In this document: piece after piece, positions 5,572 to 7,505 of the stretch
Layout of the letters: each line of letters starts with the position of its first letter
How positions within the stretch are numbered: the stretch's first letter is position 1
Assembly: GCA_964526035.1 (NCBI GenBank)
Contig: CAZGKE010000161.1
Coordinates: forward strand, 1-7,505
Direction of reading: 5' to 3'
DNA from: DAOMOD01 sp964526035
GTDB taxonomy: Bacteria; Pseudomonadota; Gammaproteobacteria; Xanthomonadales; BPKI01
Length of the DNA: 7,505 nt
Notes under the pieces: generated by a model
Told to the model about the DNA's origin: nothing
The model's database searches: none
What the model saw: the letters and a program-made list of their open reading frames with translations, nothing else
Position numbers and translations under genes: made by a program

Positions 5572-7458
5572 ATGATCCGTCGTCCCCTACTCTGCATGCT
5601 GGCAATGTCCGTGCCCGTCTGGACGCTGCCCGCCCACGCCCAGGACTACGCGCTGGACGCACCGGAGCGCGTCCATATACGCCAGAGCGTGGATGTCCGC
5701 TGGACGTCGCCGCACACGACTGGCGGACTGTTGGAGATCCGGGCCGACGTTGAAACGCCGTCGCGCGCAAGCTACGCCTATACCCACAACAACCCGCAAT
5801 CGATTCTGGCTCCGGAAACGCCGGGGGCGTACGTGATCGTTTACGTGTACGAGCGCGAGGTTCGCGCCAGCCGCCCGCTGACCGTGTTCATGCCGGAGGC
5901 AACGCTGGAGATTCCCGCCAGCGTCGATGCCGGCGCGCACTTCGAGGTCCTATGGACCGGTCCCGACAGCCGCCAGGACAACATCGTGTTCGCCGAGCGC
6001 GACGGACCGCCGATTCGCGGCTCGAGCTATGCCTATGTAGGCAACAGCCGCGACGGTCCGGCGCGCCTGCGCGCACCCATGGACGAGGGCGACTATGACG
6101 TTGTCTACGTCAGCGGATCGACCATCCTGGCGCGTGCGCCGATCAGCGTCGGCAAGATCTCCGCCACACTCAGTCACCCGTCCCGGGTCCACGCCGGTGG
6201 CGCCCTGCGCGTGGTCTGGGAGGGACCGCGCAACGCACAGGACCACGTCACGTTCGCCGCTCGCAATGGCGATCCCGTGCGCGGCACCAGCTATGCCTAC
6301 GTTGGAAACTTCGAAGACAACGTCGTTCCGCTGCACGCGCCGGAACAACCTGGCCCGCTCGATATTGTCTACGTCTCGGGCAGCCGGGTGATCGGCCGCA
6401 GCCCGGTCGACATCATCGAAGCGCACATCAAACTCGATGGTCCCGAGGAAGTCACCGCTCTGCAGGCGTTCTCCGCCCACTGGGACGGCGACGGCAATCG
6501 TGGCGACTGGATCGGCATCGTCGATGCACAAGGCAAAAGCCTGGCTTACGGCTACATCCGCGTTGATGAACGCGATACGCGCGTCGTCGCACCGGCGCTT
6601 GAAGGCGACTTTCATCTGGTCTACGTCACCCGCGACCGTCGCGAGATGGCGCGGCGGCCCATCCGCGTACTGCCGGCGGCGCAGGCGCCAGGCACGCTTG
6701 TGGTCGAGCAGCGCGGCGGCACACTCGGTCCCGAGGACGCCGTTGCCGTGATTTTCGATGCCTCAGGCTCGATGCTTCAACGCCTGGACGGAGTGCGCCG
6801 GGTCGAGATCGCCCGCCAGACCCTGTCCGAACTCGTCGGCGACGCCATTCCTGCCGGCACCGGCTTCGCGTTGCGGGTGTTCGGGCATCGTGAAGCGGGC
6901 AGCTGCCGCACTGATCTGGAGATCCCGCTTGGGCCGCTCGATCCGGCGGCCGCCGCTGCAGCGATTGGTGCGGTCAACGCCATGAACCTTGCGCGCACCC
7001 CGCTGGGGCGCTCCATCGAGCAGACGGCCGTGGATCTCGCCAACGTCACCGGCAAGCGCCTGCTGATCGTGCTGACCGACGGCGAAGAGACCTGCGACGG
7101 CGATCCGGCCGCGGCCATCGAGGGTCTGCGCGCGCGCGGCTGGGATGTCACCGTCAACATCGTCGGTTTCGCGATCGACGATGCTGCGCTGCAAGCGGAG
7201 TTCGCCGCATGGGCCCAGCTCGGCGGCGGGGCGTACTTCAGCGCGACCGACCGCGACTCGCTGCGTGAGGCGTTGCTGCAGGCCGCGCTTGCACCCTTCG
7301 CGGTCGCCAACGCGGCGGGCGAGGTCGTTGCGAACGGGCGTGCCGGCGAAGCAATCGTCCTTCCCGCAGGCGACTACGTGATCCATTGGGACGCAAGCCG
7401 CAAGGCGTCGGTGACCGTCCCGTCGCAGGGCACTGCTCGAGTGCCCTACGGAGGCTAG
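5572..7458 (+). CDS. Exported VWA-domain protein with four Ig-like repeats
   Basis: This 628-residue protein has a clear Sec signal peptide (residues 1-23: Arg3-Arg4, hydrophobic core, AHA before Gln24). Four beta-rich repeats of about 85 residues follow (26-110, 111-197, 198-284, 285-368). The VWA domain (about 389-570) has a complete metal-ion-dependent adhesion site: DASGS (Asp396, Ser398, Ser400), Thr476 in RTPLG and Asp503 in TDGEETCDGD. A small beta domain (about 572-628) follows and ends VPYGG. Cys445 and Cys508, both in the VWA part, are the only cysteines of the mature protein and could form a disulfide. No transmembrane anchor or lipobox is seen, so a soluble periplasmic or secreted form is expected. 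VWA domains bind protein ligands through a divalent metal; the ligand here is unknown. ATG 5572 is supported by the signal peptide, although its upstream site (GAGCGAG, 5555-5561) is weak. Confidence 0.9.
   Translation: MIRRPLLCMLAMSVPVWTLPAHAQDYALDAPERVHIRQSVDVRWTSPHTTGGLLEIRADVETPSRASYAYTHNNPQSILAPETPGAYVIVYVYEREVRASRPLTVFMPEATLEIPASVDAGAHFEVLWTGPDSRQDNIVFAERDGPPIRGSSYAYVGNSRDGPARLRAPMDEGDYDVVYVSGSTILARAPISVGKISATLSHPSRVHAGGALRVVWEGPRNAQDHVTFAARNGDPVRGTSYAYVGNFEDNVVPLHAPEQPGPLDIVYVSGSRVIGRSPVDIIEAHIKLDGPEEVTALQAFSAHWDGDGNRGDWIGIVDAQGKSLAYGYIRVDERDTRVVAPALEGDFHLVYVTRDRREMARRPIRVLPAAQAPGTLVVEQRGGTLGPEDAVAVIFDASGSMLQRLDGVRRVEIARQTLSELVGDAIPAGTGFALRVFGHREAGSCRTDLEIPLGPLDPAAAAAAIGAVNAMNLARTPLGRSIEQTAVDLANVTGKRLLIVLTDGEETCDGDPAAAIEGLRARGWDVTVNIVGFAIDDAALQAEFAAWAQLGGGAYFSATDRDSLREALLQAALAPFAVANAAGEVVANGRAGEAIVLPAGDYVIHWDASRKASVTVPSQGTARVPYGG
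5647..6675 (+). repeat. Four tandem Ig-like protein repeats in the VWA protein
   Basis: The units start near 5647, 5902, 6163 and 6424. Units 2 and 3 are the closest pair, sharing W-x-GP, a QD pair, RG-S/T-SYAYVGN and VYVSGS in the same order. Unit 1 keeps SYAYTHN and a VYVYE strand. Unit 4 is the most diverged: it has GDWIGIVD and AYGYIRV but keeps the LVYVTRD strand. The pattern suggests tandem domain duplication, most recently of units 2 and 3, with divergence at both ends. They probably act as a rigid stalk or binding array in front of the VWA domain. Confidence 0.75.
7450..7454 (+). promoter_or_regulatory. Strong Shine-Dalgarno inside the end of the VWA gene
   Basis: GGAGG is part of the final Gly-Gly codons of the VWA gene. 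It sits 8 nt before GTG 7463 and 5 nt before GTG 7460. It is the best ribosome-binding site in the window apart from that at 4891, and implies that a downstream gene is translated close behind the VWA stop. Confidence 0.6.
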
Positions 7459-7462
7459 TGTG

Positions 7463-7505
7463 GTGTTCCGCAATTACCTTACCGAACTCGCTTGGTCTTC
7501 AGCCC
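7463..7505 (+). CDS. Start of a downstream gene, cut by the window edge
   Basis: A GTG codon 4 nt after the TAG stop (7456-7458), preceded at ideal distance by GGAGG, opens a frame reading (M)FRNYLTELAWSSA that stays open to the edge. GTG 7460 in the same frame is the alternative start and adds one Val. With only 14 codons visible, no family can be assigned. The opening loosely resembles the N-terminus of MacB/FtsX-type ABC permeases, which often begin with an F/L-R-N-Y-L stretch, but this is a weak guess. Tight spacing suggests an operon with the VWA gene. Confidence 0.5.
   Translation, partial: MFRNYLTELAWSSA

Noticed and set aside
5572..5601. Lipoprotein signal in the VWA protein (Cys8)
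   Set aside because: Cys8 lies inside the hydrophobic core, too early, and PLLC does not fit the lipobox; AHA-Gln24 is a normal signal peptidase I site.
1..7505. CRISPR array, tRNA/rRNA, insertion sequence, attachment site or toxin-antitoxin pair
   Set aside because: No regularly spaced repeats, transposase motifs, terminal inverted repeats or cloverleaf-like sequences were seen on either strand.

Overview
The window is GC-rich DNA with four consecutive plus-strand genes and the first codons of a probable fifth. Nothing on the minus strand is convincing. High GC, Gram-negative style secreted proteins and an extracellular protein ending in VFADGFE all suggest a gammaproteobacterium, plausibly a Xanthomonadales-type lineage. 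That placement is inference from protein style, not from a marker gene.

Layout: (1) positions 3-2066 hold the 3' part of a large secreted CotH-kinase-fold protein. Its tail carries an Ig/Fn3-like domain, a lamin-tail domain (LTD) and a DGFE C-terminus; its 5' end lies outside the window. (2) A 76-nt spacer with GC-rich inverted repeats leads to 2143-4827, an 894-residue PEP-utilizing enzyme. Its order is ATP-grasp domain, central helical domain, then phosphohistidine swivel domain. This is the layout of rifampicin phosphotransferase and PigC-type enzymes, not of true PEP synthase. (3) After 78 nt comes a 157-residue four-helix inner-membrane protein (4906-5379) with a good ribosome-binding site. 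(4) A 192-nt gap with small direct and inverted repeats precedes 5572-7458, an exported protein with four Ig-like repeats, a von Willebrand A (VWA) domain with complete MIDAS, and a small C-terminal beta domain. (5) A strong Shine-Dalgarno inside the last codons of that gene precedes a GTG-started reading frame that runs off the window.

The PEP-utilizing enzyme and the small membrane protein are the likeliest co-transcribed pair. The VWA gene and the truncated downstream gene look translationally close. The CotH and VWA proteins both act outside the cytoplasm, but no sequence evidence ties all four genes into one pathway.

I did not find a clearly new defence, CRISPR, mobile or RNA system. 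The most notable items are the PEP-utilizing enzyme of unknown substrate with its structured non-ATG start region, the multi-domain CotH protein with its shared-looking tail, and the four-repeat VWA protein with a likely coupled downstream gene.
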